From Bigelowiella natans CCMP2755 (taxonomy: Eukaryota > Cercozoa > Chlorarachniophyceae), in the NCBI GenBank assembly GCA_000320545.1, contig ADNK01001995.1, positions 1-37,500 of the forward strand: a stretch of 37,500 nucleotides of DNA. The letters are read 5' to 3'. This document shows positions 1 through 9,468 of the stretch, one piece after another. The translations under genes and the position numbers were made by a program. Under the pieces are notes generated by a model, which was not told the origin of the DNA, did no database searches, and saw nothing but the letters and a program-made list of their open reading frames with translations. How positions within the stretch are numbered: the first letter of the stretch is position 1; the number at the start of each line of letters is the position of its first letter.

Positions 1-33
1 CCAATCGTCGTCGGTTTCTCTAAGCGTGATTAA

Positions 34-465
34 GAGAAAAAGCCGTGCGAAGGGCTCTTACTTTCACCCCGTTAAGATCGTTTCAGGGCTGCGCCCCATG
101 TTGCACGCCAATCCCAGCGCCCCGGCCAAGACCTCAGAGGGCGCAGCAACGCGGGGGGTGGGAGACTGCTTAGTTATGGATCGAAAGCAAGCGACTCATA
201 TATTTCAGCGCTGTAGTCGTCACTGAGAAAAGAGTTAGACATGATCGATGCGTCGCGCCTGCTGCCGTAATTCACTGCGACCGGCATGCTGTTGTTGGTT
301 GAATCGCACGACGTTGCTTCCCCATCTCCCCCCCCCTGTCCCGACGACTCACCAGTGCCCAAGGCTGCAGCGTTGGGATTGGCGTCCTTCATTGAGCGCA
401 GCACCTGAAACGATCATAACGGGGTGATAAGTAAGAACCCCTCGCACGGCTTTATCTCTTCGATG
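34..465. repeat. Diverged inverted repeat of a coding-like exon
   Basis: The + strand at about 34-125 and the reverse complement of about 358-455 are clearly related. Both contain AAGCCGTGCGA, then TCTTACTT, CACCCCGTTA, GATCGTTTCAGG, and ACGCCAATCCCA in the same order. By eye they are about 80-85 percent identical with small indels. The arms are separated by about 230 bp. In each arm the GTTTCAG looks like a splice acceptor, followed by an open frame whose products also resemble each other (GLRPMLHANPSAPA on +, VLRSMKDANPNAAALG on -). The - arm could be a 3' exon of the neighbouring F-box gene, because its phase is compatible. The + arm would then belong to a convergent paralogue lying left of the window, or be a stranded duplicate. 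Confidence 0.75.
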
Positions 466-576
466 ATTGTTGATGATGGGAGATTATCCCCATCGGGCAG
501 CCAGCAGCATTATCAGTACAGTACACGACTAACCCAAAGGAGGATTCTGGGAAAAACGGCGCACTGAAAAGCAACG

Positions 577-578
<2 letters not shown>

Positions 579-624
<46 letters not shown>
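579..624. repeat. (CA)n microsatellite
   Basis: An almost pure CA tract with one ATAT interruption. It lies just downstream of the last confident exon of the F-box gene, in non-coding sequence. Confidence 0.95.
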
Positions 625-690
625 TGCGAAGCAGCCAAGGCATGATGGTGCCATAGAGCCACGCATTCTCCATCTTCTATTTTCTGCATG

Positions 691-3231
691 TTAGCTTGGG
701 AATCCGTCGTGAGGTGTTATCATATGTTTTGAATAATATCTTTTTATTATCGAGTATAGCTCCTCCCAAAGCAAAGAAGCATCAGATGGAATAAATACAA
801 TAATGCAACGTACGTTTTGCTGTAGCCTACGTGCCGCAGCGTTTGCGTTTCCTCCTCCTCCTCCTCCTCCTCCTCCTCCTCCATAGTCGCTGTGGTCGTC
901 GTCGGAATCGTCATCATAGTCGTCGTCGTCGTCGTCCTCCTCCTCCTCATCATTATCATCCTCTCTGTTGTATAAAGCTTGGAGGTTGCTCTGTTCCCTT
1001 CCTTCCATATCCCCCTCTGTTCCAGGTGTTGCCGCAGTTGTTGCCGCAGTTGTTGCCATCGTCGTCGTCGTTAAAGAAGAAGGGGGGGAAGAAGAAGGGA
1101 CAGCATTCATTGTGCTCGACGAAGCCGTTGAGTGATTCGCATGATTCTGTGATGAATTGGATGGAGGCCAAGGCATAGAGAAGGAGGAGGAGGAGGAGGA
1201 GGACGACGATGATGATGCAGCACTGGCAGGTGTCCGAATCAACACCACGCCGCTCGGAGCAGCGACTCTGCAACAAAAACAATAATAGTAAGAGGGGGAG
1301 GAGGAGGAGCAGAGGAGGGGAGGGGGTGGAAGGAGAATGCCGAGGAGGCGAAAAGGCCACGAAAACAAAGACAAAGAGAAGCTTTGAAAACTGATGTGAT
1401 CCTTGATTCGTGGCAGAGGAGGGCCAACTGATGGGTTCCCAGATATGGCATTATCGATACTAAGCCTTTTCCTCCTCCTCCTCCTCCTCCTCCTCCTCCA
1501 CCACCAAAAAAGAGGAAATCCATCTCCACACCAAAATAGCATCGACGACCACGGTAACAAAATCGCGTCATCATCATTATCATCATCATCATCATCGTCG
1601 TCGTCGTCGCATTCAAGTTTCGCCCCGCCCTAGTACTAACGCACCTGAGGCGTTTGGTGTTCGCTTCAAAGAGAGCCTGTGCATTCACTGTCAAACATCA
1701 CGACAACAAGCGCACACGGTTATGCTTTTCCCGGGGAGAGCACATGTAAGGATAATTCATTAATCGCTTCTCGTTCGGAAATCAACGTGGAACGGCGGTA
1801 TACCGGATAGGGGATGATCGTCATTTTCTAATCTCATGCAAGCAAACTCAGCGCATATAATATTTTTCTCTCAAATTTATGTAACACCGTAAGGACGTTT
1901 TCCTGTTGGCTCGTAAGCTACGCATGGAGCCGAAGAAGACAGTGACGACGACGAGGAGGAGGAGGACGATGATGGCGATGGTGATATGAATTGTCGAAAT
2001 GGGACGGCAGATGCTGTCGAGATTTAAAAAAAAAATCGGTATTATCAACCAATACACTCTTGAAATCCTTTTCATGGAAGATCATATTGCGGCAGATAGT
2101 GGTACTTCATGAAGTAAGAAGAAGACAACGAAGGCACATCCTTACGCAGCAGGAAATCAAACAACTTAAAAATGCTAAATACGGATTTAGCGGTGGAGGA
2201 GGAAGAGGTGGTGGTGTACTACCATCCTGGATAGAGCCAAGCGAAAGAGAGACTGTCACAGGACGCATTATCGTCCCATAGTCCTCAGCACGTTGCTCAT
2301 ATTCCTCATCGGACTCCGCCAAATCGACAAAGACCTTAGTGATTATTTAGTTTAATCCATCGTGCTACATACTAGTGGTATTGGGTGGTGTATTTAAACG
2401 CATGGTTGTAAGATGAACGGGTTATTAGCACTCTCCCATTCTTCTCCTCACTATCTTCTTAATAATCACCTCGTCTCCACCAGAATGGAGGATACCCTCT
2501 CTGCTTATCACACCTGAGGCAGTAGGATTACACGACGATTCGGCGAACGACAGCGAAGATATAAGTCGAAAAGGGAGAGACAAGTTTGCACAAGAATCCT
2601 TACAGGATCTTTAAATTTTCATCATTGTTTCAAGCAAAGCCGACGAACTCACCGAGCAAGTAGAAGGAGGAGCGAGGAATTATAGACGCTTCTAAAAGGC
2701 CTCTATGAATGGATTTCATCACGTAATCAGCGACATTCCGAGAAACCCCACAGATATTTATGAACCCAAACGTTGGTCGCGAGCACAGCTGTAAAACATT
2801 GAACGGTCATCATTCTCAATGCCGCCATCATCCATCGCGAGTAGAATTGCACCTTGAGCGAGGCGCGGAAGCTTTGAAGCATCTGGCCGATATTGAGGGG
2901 ATGCGGAAGTTTGTGGTAGGCGCTGAATGTTAAACCACAAATTCAGACATTTATTTTCGAAACCTTTCTCACTTTAAGAGCTGAAAATACAATCAGGGGG
3001 CAGAGAGTGTTACGATGGTAGATGCTACCTCGACCATCCTGTCTCTCCCCACACGGCCCGAGCGACACGATGCCATCGCCTGCGGACAGGGGCTATTTTA
3101 CAGCACTGGTCTATCATTGCACAAAGCCGTTAGGAGTACCTGCAGACGAGCGACGGAGCGTTTAGCTCTTGCCAGGATTGAAATCGAAAGACTTTGCCAA
3201 GGATGTTGGGGTTCAGGACGACTCTGAGCAT
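691..3231 (-). CDS. F-box protein with Ser/Asp/Gly-rich C-terminal region (FIST-like, tentative)
   Basis: The ATG at 3231 opens an exon (3231-3140) reading MLRVVLNPNILGKVFRFQSW and ending ELNAPSLVC, which matches the F-box pattern of hydrophobic positions ending in a VC motif. F-box proteins recruit substrates to SCF ubiquitin ligases through Skp1. The next exons join in phase: 2922-2853, 2788-2653 (contains FGFINICGVSRNVADYVMKS), then 2334-2223, 2013-1888, 1687-1645 and 1459-691. A small exon at 2500-2470 is likely, but its phase does not close onto 2334, so one junction is wrong or a micro-exon is missing. The last exon carries long Ser, Asp and Gly runs, then IIVFIPSDASLLWEELY before a stop at 691-693. 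A weak intron may split it near 1400-1250. The order F-box, then FGFINICG, then a VTVSLSLG segment resembles F-box/FIST proteins such as FBXO22, but that link is inference. It may continue left into the inverted repeat. Confidence 0.6.
849..960. repeat. Trinucleotide repeats inside coding sequence (Gly and Asp/Glu runs)
   Basis: A pure (CTC/TCC)n tract at about 849-882 is followed by GTC/GTCGTC and CCTCCT runs to about 960. On the - strand they translate in the F-box gene frame as about eleven glycines preceded by a long Asp/Glu tract. Both frames on the opposite strand are also open, a side effect of the repeats, and those are not real genes. Confidence 0.8.
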
Positions 3232-3823
3232 GTATCATTACAGTCGTCGGAAATGGTAGCGAGCTGTGTCAGGAACACTAAATAGCAAACGAAAGATGGA
3301 TAAGGTATTACCCTCTCGCTTCCCACATACGGAGAGGATAAAACCACCGGTGTGGGCTCAGTCCTGTTTCAGAAGGGGAGGGACGTCCTGTTGCAGGGTT
3401 CGGATGTGAAATTTCCCATCGGAAAACAAGAAACGGGATGTATTTTGTTTCTGCGACAAAGACGATACGCATTTTACCTAAGAAATGTACATTTGGTCGT
3501 CGTACATGTCTGCCCCCTGAAACATAGGGAAATAGTCTGCGACTTCCTCCTACGACAAGAGAAAAGCGGGTACATATTAAAGAAAAAGGCTCGGTGTTCG
3601 TTGGACGTTGGACGAGGGCCATGCATTTTTCCCCAGGTCAATAGTGATCTGCGACAAGGAAGCTGGAGAGTTTTCCCACTTTTTTTTTGAAATTTTAAAC
3701 TTGAGCTCTCAAGGCAACGGCACCGAAGGCAACGGATGGGAACCTGCCGAAACCGAACCCTCACTCCCTGCGTCTCCGTTTCCCTAGTGTAATCACTGTA
3801 ATTCATTAACTTTTGATTATTAG
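3232..3823. other. Divergent intergenic region, F-box (-) / PRMT-like locus (+)
   Basis: This stretch separates the ATG of the F-box gene from the first plausible + strand exon. Open frames at 3308-3622 (-) and 3352-3690 (+) overlap each other and show no recognisable motif or splice context, so I treat them as chance. The region must hold the promoter for at least the F-box gene. No clear TATA box or other named element was seen. Confidence 0.5.
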
Positions 3824-4089
3824 GTCCTAGTTGCTATTGTCGTCTTTCTTTGCCTGGGTCAAACTGCCGTCACGTCATCCGAATTCGTGGAGGTAAACGG
3901 CGAAAAGCTGGTGAAGAGAACGATGATGCGGAGCCTGGTCGCCTGCGCCGATGCTCCAAGGTTCAGGAATAACAGTGCCGCACCCAATTCTTCATTCAAG
4001 ATTTTGAACAGAAGTGATGAAAATAGGAGGCAGTCGAGATCGCAGGAAACTGGCAGCGGATGTGGGAGAGTGAAGTTGATGTCCGTCAG
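3824..4089 (+). CDS. Candidate exon with signal-peptide-like start, unassigned
   Basis: After an acceptor (GATTATTAG) at 3821-3823 the frame reads VLVAIVVFLCLGQTAVTSSE, a strongly hydrophobic core with a plausible cleavage site. It continues through a Lys/Arg/Ser-rich stretch to VKLMSVR, where a GTCAGA donor could end it at 4089. It lies 460 bp upstream of the first certain methyltransferase exon on the same strand. It may be the 5' part of that gene, which would make it a secretory-pathway methyltransferase, or belong to a separate small secreted protein. A phase-2 end here does not join directly to the phase-0 exon at 4550, so at least one more exon is needed. No initiating ATG was identified. 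Confidence 0.4.
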
Positions 4090-4549
4090 GTCAGAACGTG
4101 AGCTCTCCCTTTCGCCTTTGTATGCGTTATTGCATGTGGAGAAACAATAGTCTAATGCTCCACTCTTCTATGTTTTGTATATTCTTCTAAGCACAAGAAC
4201 ATGATGACGGACACGGTAGTATTGGCATTACCTTGCTCTCTCAATCCCCATCTCCCTACCTCTCTCACTCTCGCCCACGCGATTTCGAATTTTATATTAT
4301 CATAGTCCTCCTCGAGTGCATATCAACCCATTAGCCCCTCACATATTAAAAAAATTGTAACATGCAACCACTGCGGATGGAGTCATATCTGGCAACACAA
4401 CGCAGGTGAGGCTTTCGAGTTATAAGGCTGCAATATCTCGCAATGTCAAAAATAAGGTTTACCTACCTTGATCACAGTAATATTCCATCCAATAAGACGT
4501 ATCGGTGATGAATTGAATGCGGAATTTGCTTACGATAATTACTGTCGAG

Positions 4550-5708
4550 AAGGTAGTCGTAGACATCGGTACAGGAGCTTTCGCGGTTCTGGCCATTCAA
4601 TGCGCGGAGGCGGGCGCGGTAAGATAGTAAGAGGAGTAGAAAGATAACTACAATATGGAGATGTGATTTACCGATCTACGGCTGATTATTTGCTAGAATA
4701 GTAATACGATTAAAGTGGGAGATACTTATTCGAGGAGGAGAGAGGAAATTGTCGGTGTTTTCAGTAGGCACTATTAATATTTCGTCTAAGTCATATCTGT
4801 GAAGTAGCAGTAGTAGCAGTAGTTTCTCTTCGATCATTTTGCGTGTCATTATTGTTATTCTCTACCTCTCTTCCATCAGAAACACGTTTATGCGATCGAA
4901 GTCAATGGTTGTGAGAAAACAGTCTCGAAGTCTTCTAAACACATGCATGCATGAATACACATATCAATGCGCACCCTCGCACGCAAGCATACACTAGGAA
5001 ATGATTTACATTTTTTTTTCAGGCCATTTTTTGAGCGCCTCCACCAGCTCCCCCCCCCCCTCCCCTTTCCCACCATGCTTTCCCGTTTTTCTAAGCATTT
5101 TGTTGGAACTGATAATACTTTTGAAGCAACTCAACTGGCCGAGACCTAACGTTAATGTTTTATGTACAAGGGTGGCTTATCAAGAGCGCCCAGAGGGCTA
5201 TTGCAGAATCCGGTCAATTTATCCATCCAATCCCATCCCCTGCCTGATGCTTCGAGGAGAGATAAGAGATTGTTTTTACCCGAAAAGCCTTGTGTGCTTT
5301 AACGAGGTTTTGTCGCAATTAAAAGGCTATAAAAGTAGAATTACGCTCCTCAGAGGATACTCCACTCTCATTGCCCTGCGAGAGGTATCGATCGGAGTTC
5401 TCCATGCTCACGAGAATCGCATCATACGAATGTCTACGAAAAAACGCGAAGGTAATGATGAAATGTGTACGTGTATCCTCCCTTAGAAAGTGGACATAAT
5501 TGTGCACGAGGTGATCGGCAACATCGCTTCTGAAGAGGTACAAACAGAGAAGGGGAGGGGGAGGGTGGGGGGGAAGATAGGGGCCCTTGTTTATTACCTG
5601 GCTGAGGTAGTATTAATTTATAGATCAGTGTCCATCCAGCATGAATATTGCCTTAAAATCTAAAAAAACATTAAAAAAAAAGACGCTCCTTTATATCCCC
5701 CCCCCCCC

Positions 5709-5756
<48 letters not shown>

Positions 5757-7242
5757 GAATGTGCCTTCTTGCGAATGATGCATATACGCGATTTCTAAAG
5801 AATGAAATTAGAGGCTCACACGAGCAAGCCTCCATCCCTGCAAAAGTGGAAACAATGGCGGGTGATCGAGAGGGAGAGTGGGGGAGGGGTTAGGGTTAGG
5901 AGAGTAGGGGGGGGGGGGGGATCAGGGAGTGGTGCTTTTACAGTCTGTAGTCTATGTTATTCTCAAACGTAATCAGCCCTCGTCATATAAACCTTATGCA
6001 GTAATTGATAGAGGCCGCACTTTATCCCCTTTCTACCCCCCCTCCCGTACCTCTAACAGTTCCCGTTACTCTACCTTCCAATGCACGGGATTGGAAGGGG
6101 GAACGGTGTCGCGCCAAGCGTGGAGTATTCAAGATGCTGCAGGCCTCGAGATCATGGTTCCTCGTTCCGAGGCCACAACCTATAGAGTGCTATGAGCTGG
6201 CCAGCGGCCCGGTGATAATTACGATGCTCTTGGCGGAATTAGACCATTTAGATGATGTAGATGGTTTGGTAGATTTCAGTGAAGTCCCCTCCCCTCCTCT
6301 AACCTCCGAGTATCATCGTCTGTAGGTTGAATTGGTGTCGAGTCGAACCGTGCGGTTCTCCTTTTCAGCAGCAGCATTAGCAGCAGCGGCAAACCACGGA
6401 GGGGATGAGGGAAGGGCGATCGACGGGTTTCTGCTCTACGTCGATGCATACCTAGACTCGGTACTGATGACGCCTTGTGATATTTTTGCGAAGGGGAGGT
6501 AATAGGCAAGAGAGAAGAAGGGAAGGGGGTGGGCAATACTTGCGACCACAAAGACCGACCTGCTGGGCGATAGTCTTCCTCTGAACACGCTTCCTCTGAA
6601 CACGCACTACCTATGATGGGGTTTCTTGTTAGCTCGCAAACTTCACCACCTGGAGGAGCTCGACGAAGACAAGGGGCGACGACGACGATGAGGACGAGGA
6701 GGGTAAAGAGGAGGAGGAGGAGGAGGAGGAGGAGGAGGAGGAGATATATAGATAAAGCAATGATGCCAGAGCACGCGTGCACTTGCGCCTGTCTTTGCAA
6801 TCGCTATATCGTACCTTCTCACACAGATACAGCATTTTCATCTGCCATCGCATTCGAAATGCCATGCCTTACCACGATGATCACACATAAGAACGACGAA
6901 TAGTAACGGTAATATTGCATACTTCTCCTGCTTTATTTTGCTTTTCCTTATACGGTTACAAGTATCACGTCCGTATAAGCGTTTTGAAGGTGTGCCTGTA
7001 TTCAACCCGTGATCAACCCGGGATGCTAATCCTTCACTCCTCCCCCCCCCAATTCTCTTATGATCTACTTCGATCAAGTAGCACCGGCCAAATCTATTGG
7101 CCTCCCCTCGACCAAAAACTGGCAACTGGTCTTTGTTGGGTTCGGAGGGGTGATGCGTGCAAAGGAGGGGGACACCATTGAGCTTAAGATGGAAGCTGAT
7201 CTAAGGGCATACCCCCCTAGGTATTGTGTGATTTTCGAATAA
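4550..7242 (+). CDS. Divergent PRMT-like SAM-dependent methyltransferase
   Basis: Exons: 4550-4618 (KVVVDIGTGAFAVLAIQ, SAM motif I), 4880-4907 (KHVYAIEVN, with the acidic ribose-binding Glu), 5171-5212, 5307-5384 (GYKSRITLLRGYSTLIALRE), 5487-5537 (VDIIVHEVIGNIASEE, counterpart of the PRMT double-E loop), 5756-5861, 6060-6211 (RSWFLVPRPQPIECYELASG), 6326-6476 (AIDGFLLYVDAYLDS) and 7082-7242 (STKNWQLVFVGFGG ... KEGDTIEL ... VIFE stop). This is the fold order of type I protein arginine methyltransferases: Rossmann core, then beta-barrel. The substrate is not shown by sequence. HEVIGN replaces the usual SEWMGY, so it is a divergent member, and arginine specificity is not certain. All junctions keep phase except 5212 to 5307, which needs a micro-exon. 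The N-terminus is unresolved; the signal-peptide-like exon upstream may belong to it. Confidence 0.8.
5701..5754. repeat. C-run, (CT)n and (CA)n tract
   Basis: About ten C residues, then CT repeats, then an uninterrupted CA tract up to the acceptor CACAG at 5751-5755. The CA repeat directly forms the 3' end of a methyltransferase intron. Confidence 0.95.
6705..6743. repeat. (GAG)n tract in methyltransferase intron
   Basis: A pure AGG/GAG repeat of about a dozen units lies in the long last intron (6477-7081) of the methyltransferase gene. The open frames across it on both strands are repeat artefacts. Confidence 0.9.
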
Positions 7243-7412
7243 TACAGGATAACATTGAACAATCTTGCTCAGCGGCGATCTTCGTCATAAAGCGACAACT
7301 TATATCCGAATATCTCATCTCTGTGTTCTAATGTTCTACCTCACTATATCCAATATATAAAAGTGTAGAGGGAGAGAGAGAGAAGAATAAGAAAATAAAA
7401 GAAAAATGAGAG

Positions 7413-7457
<45 letters not shown>

Positions 7458-8164
7458 AGAACAATTTGTTTGGTATATCAAGGTACGAATTCCGAGCTCG
7501 TGTGATGTTACAGAATTGTCCGCCAAACACATGCTCACAAGAATGTAAAGAACGGAGGCATAATTCTAGCAGTCATTCTCTGTCAGAGTTTGGCCCCCCA
7601 GTGGTGCTGCAAGGCGCTTATTAGTAGCTTGTATTGATTTGAACGTTGCATTGGTGTCTAAAACACGTATCTGCCCAGCTAGCAAGCACAGCTAAACAGC
7701 TAGTTGATGATCGAACAACAGCTCAAAACGTCAAATGACATGAGCATAGCAAATAAGTGGATATACATACACACTAAGAACACATGTCCTAGAGGGGGTA
7801 CACTCTATAGCTCTATTGGCTGTGTATTTTGCATTGCAATACGTAGTGCCGTGCGGCAGCATGCTGTCGAGGGTTTGCCTTGAACTATGCAACATGTACG
7901 CGAAAGCTTGCAGGACAAAACTTCTGTTGATTTCTAGCTACATGATAAAGATAAACGTCACATGCTCGACCTTTAATTTAACAATATACGAATGGGCAGC
8001 ACTTGATGATTTGCAAGACTATGATGAGCTATGCTAATAATGATGGAACAACTATAAGTTTGTGAGTTAATGATTTGATGTTGCCACCTCCTCGCACTAA
8101 ATTAAGAATATTGCATTTTACTGGCGAAGAGGATGTACATCATGTGAGTACTGATCCATCATCA
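7243..8164. other. Convergent spacer with (GA)n tract
   Basis: This separates the 3' ends of the methyltransferase (+) and the small heat-shock gene (-). It holds a long (GA)n tract at about 7406-7453. From 7660 it has AGCTAG-rich sequence (CCAGCTAGCAAGC, AACAGCTAGTTG) of the type seen in the other 3' spacers. No coding exon is convincing; the + frame 7816-8037 has no family resemblance. Confidence 0.6.
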
Positions 8165-8953
8165 TCAGGCGATCTGAGGATTATCGTGACTGAGGTCATC
8201 ATTGAGGTCTTCAACTTCTACCCCATCTCCGACCTGTTGCAACTGCTCATGGCTGCTGCCACCTATCTTCCCATCTCCAGTTTCCGTTGAAGTTACCTCG
8301 ACGATGTCAATCTTGAACATTTCAGGTTCCTTTTCGGGGAGCGTAAGGACGAGTGAGCTGGTGTCCTTGTGCCAGGCCACAGCGATACGATCGCGTGCTA
8401 TGGAGGTGGGGAGATTGATTTGACGGGAATATGTCTCTTCCTTGCCAAGAAGCTCCTCCGATATATCGCGGCAGTGGCATTTTTCCACCTCTTCGGTCTT
8501 TTCTGGAATGAGCTCTTTGGTCCACTTTCGTGAAGCCTTAATGGAGAGTGTGTCGCCGTGCGTAATGACTTGGATGTCCTCCGACTTCACGCCTGGTAAT
8601 GTAACCTTTACTGTATGAGCAAGAAGTGAACCAGATACCGTGTTATCCTTCTCTCCTATGCGTTCACTCTGGACGTCCATCATCGCATTCGCGATGCTGT
8701 TTTTCCGAATTTCCCGATTGTACTCGGCGCATGTTTGCGCGCAGCGAAACTGGCGACCAAAATGCTCCATGACATCCTTGTGGTATTGTGAAGAGGGCTC
8801 CCACTCAAATTCTGGGAACCCCCAGCTCATAATCTCGAACAGGTTCGGATTCGGCCGTATGAATCGAGCCTGGGTTGGCTGCGCTGCCACGACGAGTAGC
8901 ATGAACGCTGTGACGAGGTATTTGTTTCTCATGGCACTAGTAATGGCTTTCAT
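8165..8953 (-). CDS. Secretory-pathway small heat-shock protein (Hsp20/alpha-crystallin)
   Basis: A single-exon protein of 262 residues. Residues 8-29 (RNKYLVTAFMLLVVAAQPTQ then A) form a signal peptide, so an ER or extracytosolic location is predicted. Start at Met1 or Met8 gives the same signal. The alpha-crystallin domain spans about residues 105-220: it opens with LAHTVKVTLPGVKSEDIQV, includes DTLSIKASRKW, and closes with AVAWHKDTSSLVLTLPE, the equivalent of the conserved A...GVL...P motif. Small heat-shock proteins are ATP-independent holdases that bind unfolding clients. An insertion of about 30 residues with CHC sits in the middle of the domain, and a second Cys pair (CAQTC) precedes it, suggesting disulfide chemistry in an oxidising lumen (inference). 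No KDEL-type tail is present; it ends in an acidic tail. Heat-shock elements lie upstream at 9190-9385. Confidence 0.92.
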   Translation of the reverse strand: MKAITSAMRNKYLVTAFMLLVVAAQPTQARFIRPNPNLFEIMSWGFPEFEWEPSSQYHKDVMEHFGRQFRCAQTCAEYNREIRKNSIANAMMDVQSERIGEKDNTVSGSLLAHTVKVTLPGVKSEDIQVITHGDTLSIKASRKWTKELIPEKTEEVEKCHCRDISEELLGKEETYSRQINLPTSIARDRIAVAWHKDTSSLVLTLPEKEPEMFKIDIVEVTSTETGDGKIGGSSHEQLQQVGDGVEVEDLNDDLSHDNPQIA

Positions 8954-9189
8954 CTTTGCTTAGTATCTTTTAGATGTGCTGGGGACTGGTTCTGCTTGAG
9001 CGTATTGTCTCTGGTGATTCGTTTGGATTGTGTGCCAGTGGAAGAGTCAGAGGTGTGGCCTCATACAGCCTCCTCGGATACCCACTTCTGGCGATGGTCG
9101 CTGAGTCAGCCCAAAAAACACGTGGAATGCAGGCCTTTTAATTTGGAAATTTGCGGGTTTACAGAAAATCTCGAACACAATCGCGAAGG

Positions 9190-9204
9190 AGAAGTTTCTG
9201 GAAC
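9190..9204. promoter_or_regulatory. Three-unit heat-shock element
   Basis: GAA (9191-9193), two bases, TTC (9196-9198), two bases, GAA (9201-9203) is a perfect nGAAnnTTCnnGAAn element, the binding site of trimeric HSF. It lies about 240 bp upstream of the sHSP ATG and 265 bp from the amidase ATG. Confidence 0.85.
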
Positions 9205-9236
9205 CCAGACGAATTCCCGCGAAGGATTTCCAAAGG

Positions 9237-9264
9237 TTTCGGAAGTTTCGGAAGAATCCGGAAC
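9237..9264. promoter_or_regulatory. Heat-shock element cluster
   Basis: TTC at 9238, GAA at 9242, TTC at 9247, and GAA at 9251, 9254 and 9261. It contains a perfect GAAnnTTC dimer; flanking units are off by one base. Together with the element at 9190 it makes a dense HSF-type array. Confidence 0.75.
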
Positions 9265-9360
9265 TGACTCATCGCGAGTCTTCCCCGAAAAACCCGTGGT
9301 TTTTGGTCAGCGACACGCCTTAAGAGCGAAGTTCTTTTCCGGACTAGCATGTCCTTTCCG

Positions 9361-9380
9361 CGAAAATTCCTTTTCTGAAA
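9361..9380. promoter_or_regulatory. Heat-shock element dimer
   Basis: GAA (9362-9364), two bases, TTC (9367-9369), then TTC (9373-9375) and GAA (9377-9379). One perfect dimer plus an imperfect second pair, on the amidase side of the region. Confidence 0.65.
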
Positions 9381-9468
9381 ACGTAGAATCTCATGCCATT
9401 TTTGCATCGCGTCATTCCAGATATCGGCTAAAAGACGAAAAATCGCTGCTGTTTTCTTTCAACTCTAG

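Larger units (their letters stand above)
8954..9468. other. Divergent promoter region, sHSP (-) / amidase (+)
   Basis: A 515-bp head-to-head region. Its centre is dominated by GAA/TTC units annotated separately. CACGTG occurs at about 9119. A frame runs through on + but shows no protein motif; it is open because the GAA/TTC repeats contain few stops. Confidence 0.7.

Noticed and set aside
572-630. CRISPR-like spacing in repeats
   Set aside because: All repeats in the window are simple microsatellites without unique spacers.
747-1694. Overlapping long frames on both strands rich in Arg, Thr, Met, Ser or Leu
   Set aside because: They are alternate readings of trinucleotide repeats. Only the - frame continuous with the spliced F-box gene is kept.
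3308-3806. Three overlapping frames of 104-112 residues
   Set aside because: They lie on both strands of the same DNA, have no domain, no signal and no splice partners.
4508-4553. Exon reading DELNAEFAYDNYCRE joined to a following GAFAVLAIQ exon
   Set aside because: It fits phase, but the next bases read KVVVDIGTG in another frame, the conserved SAM motif, so that frame is preferred.
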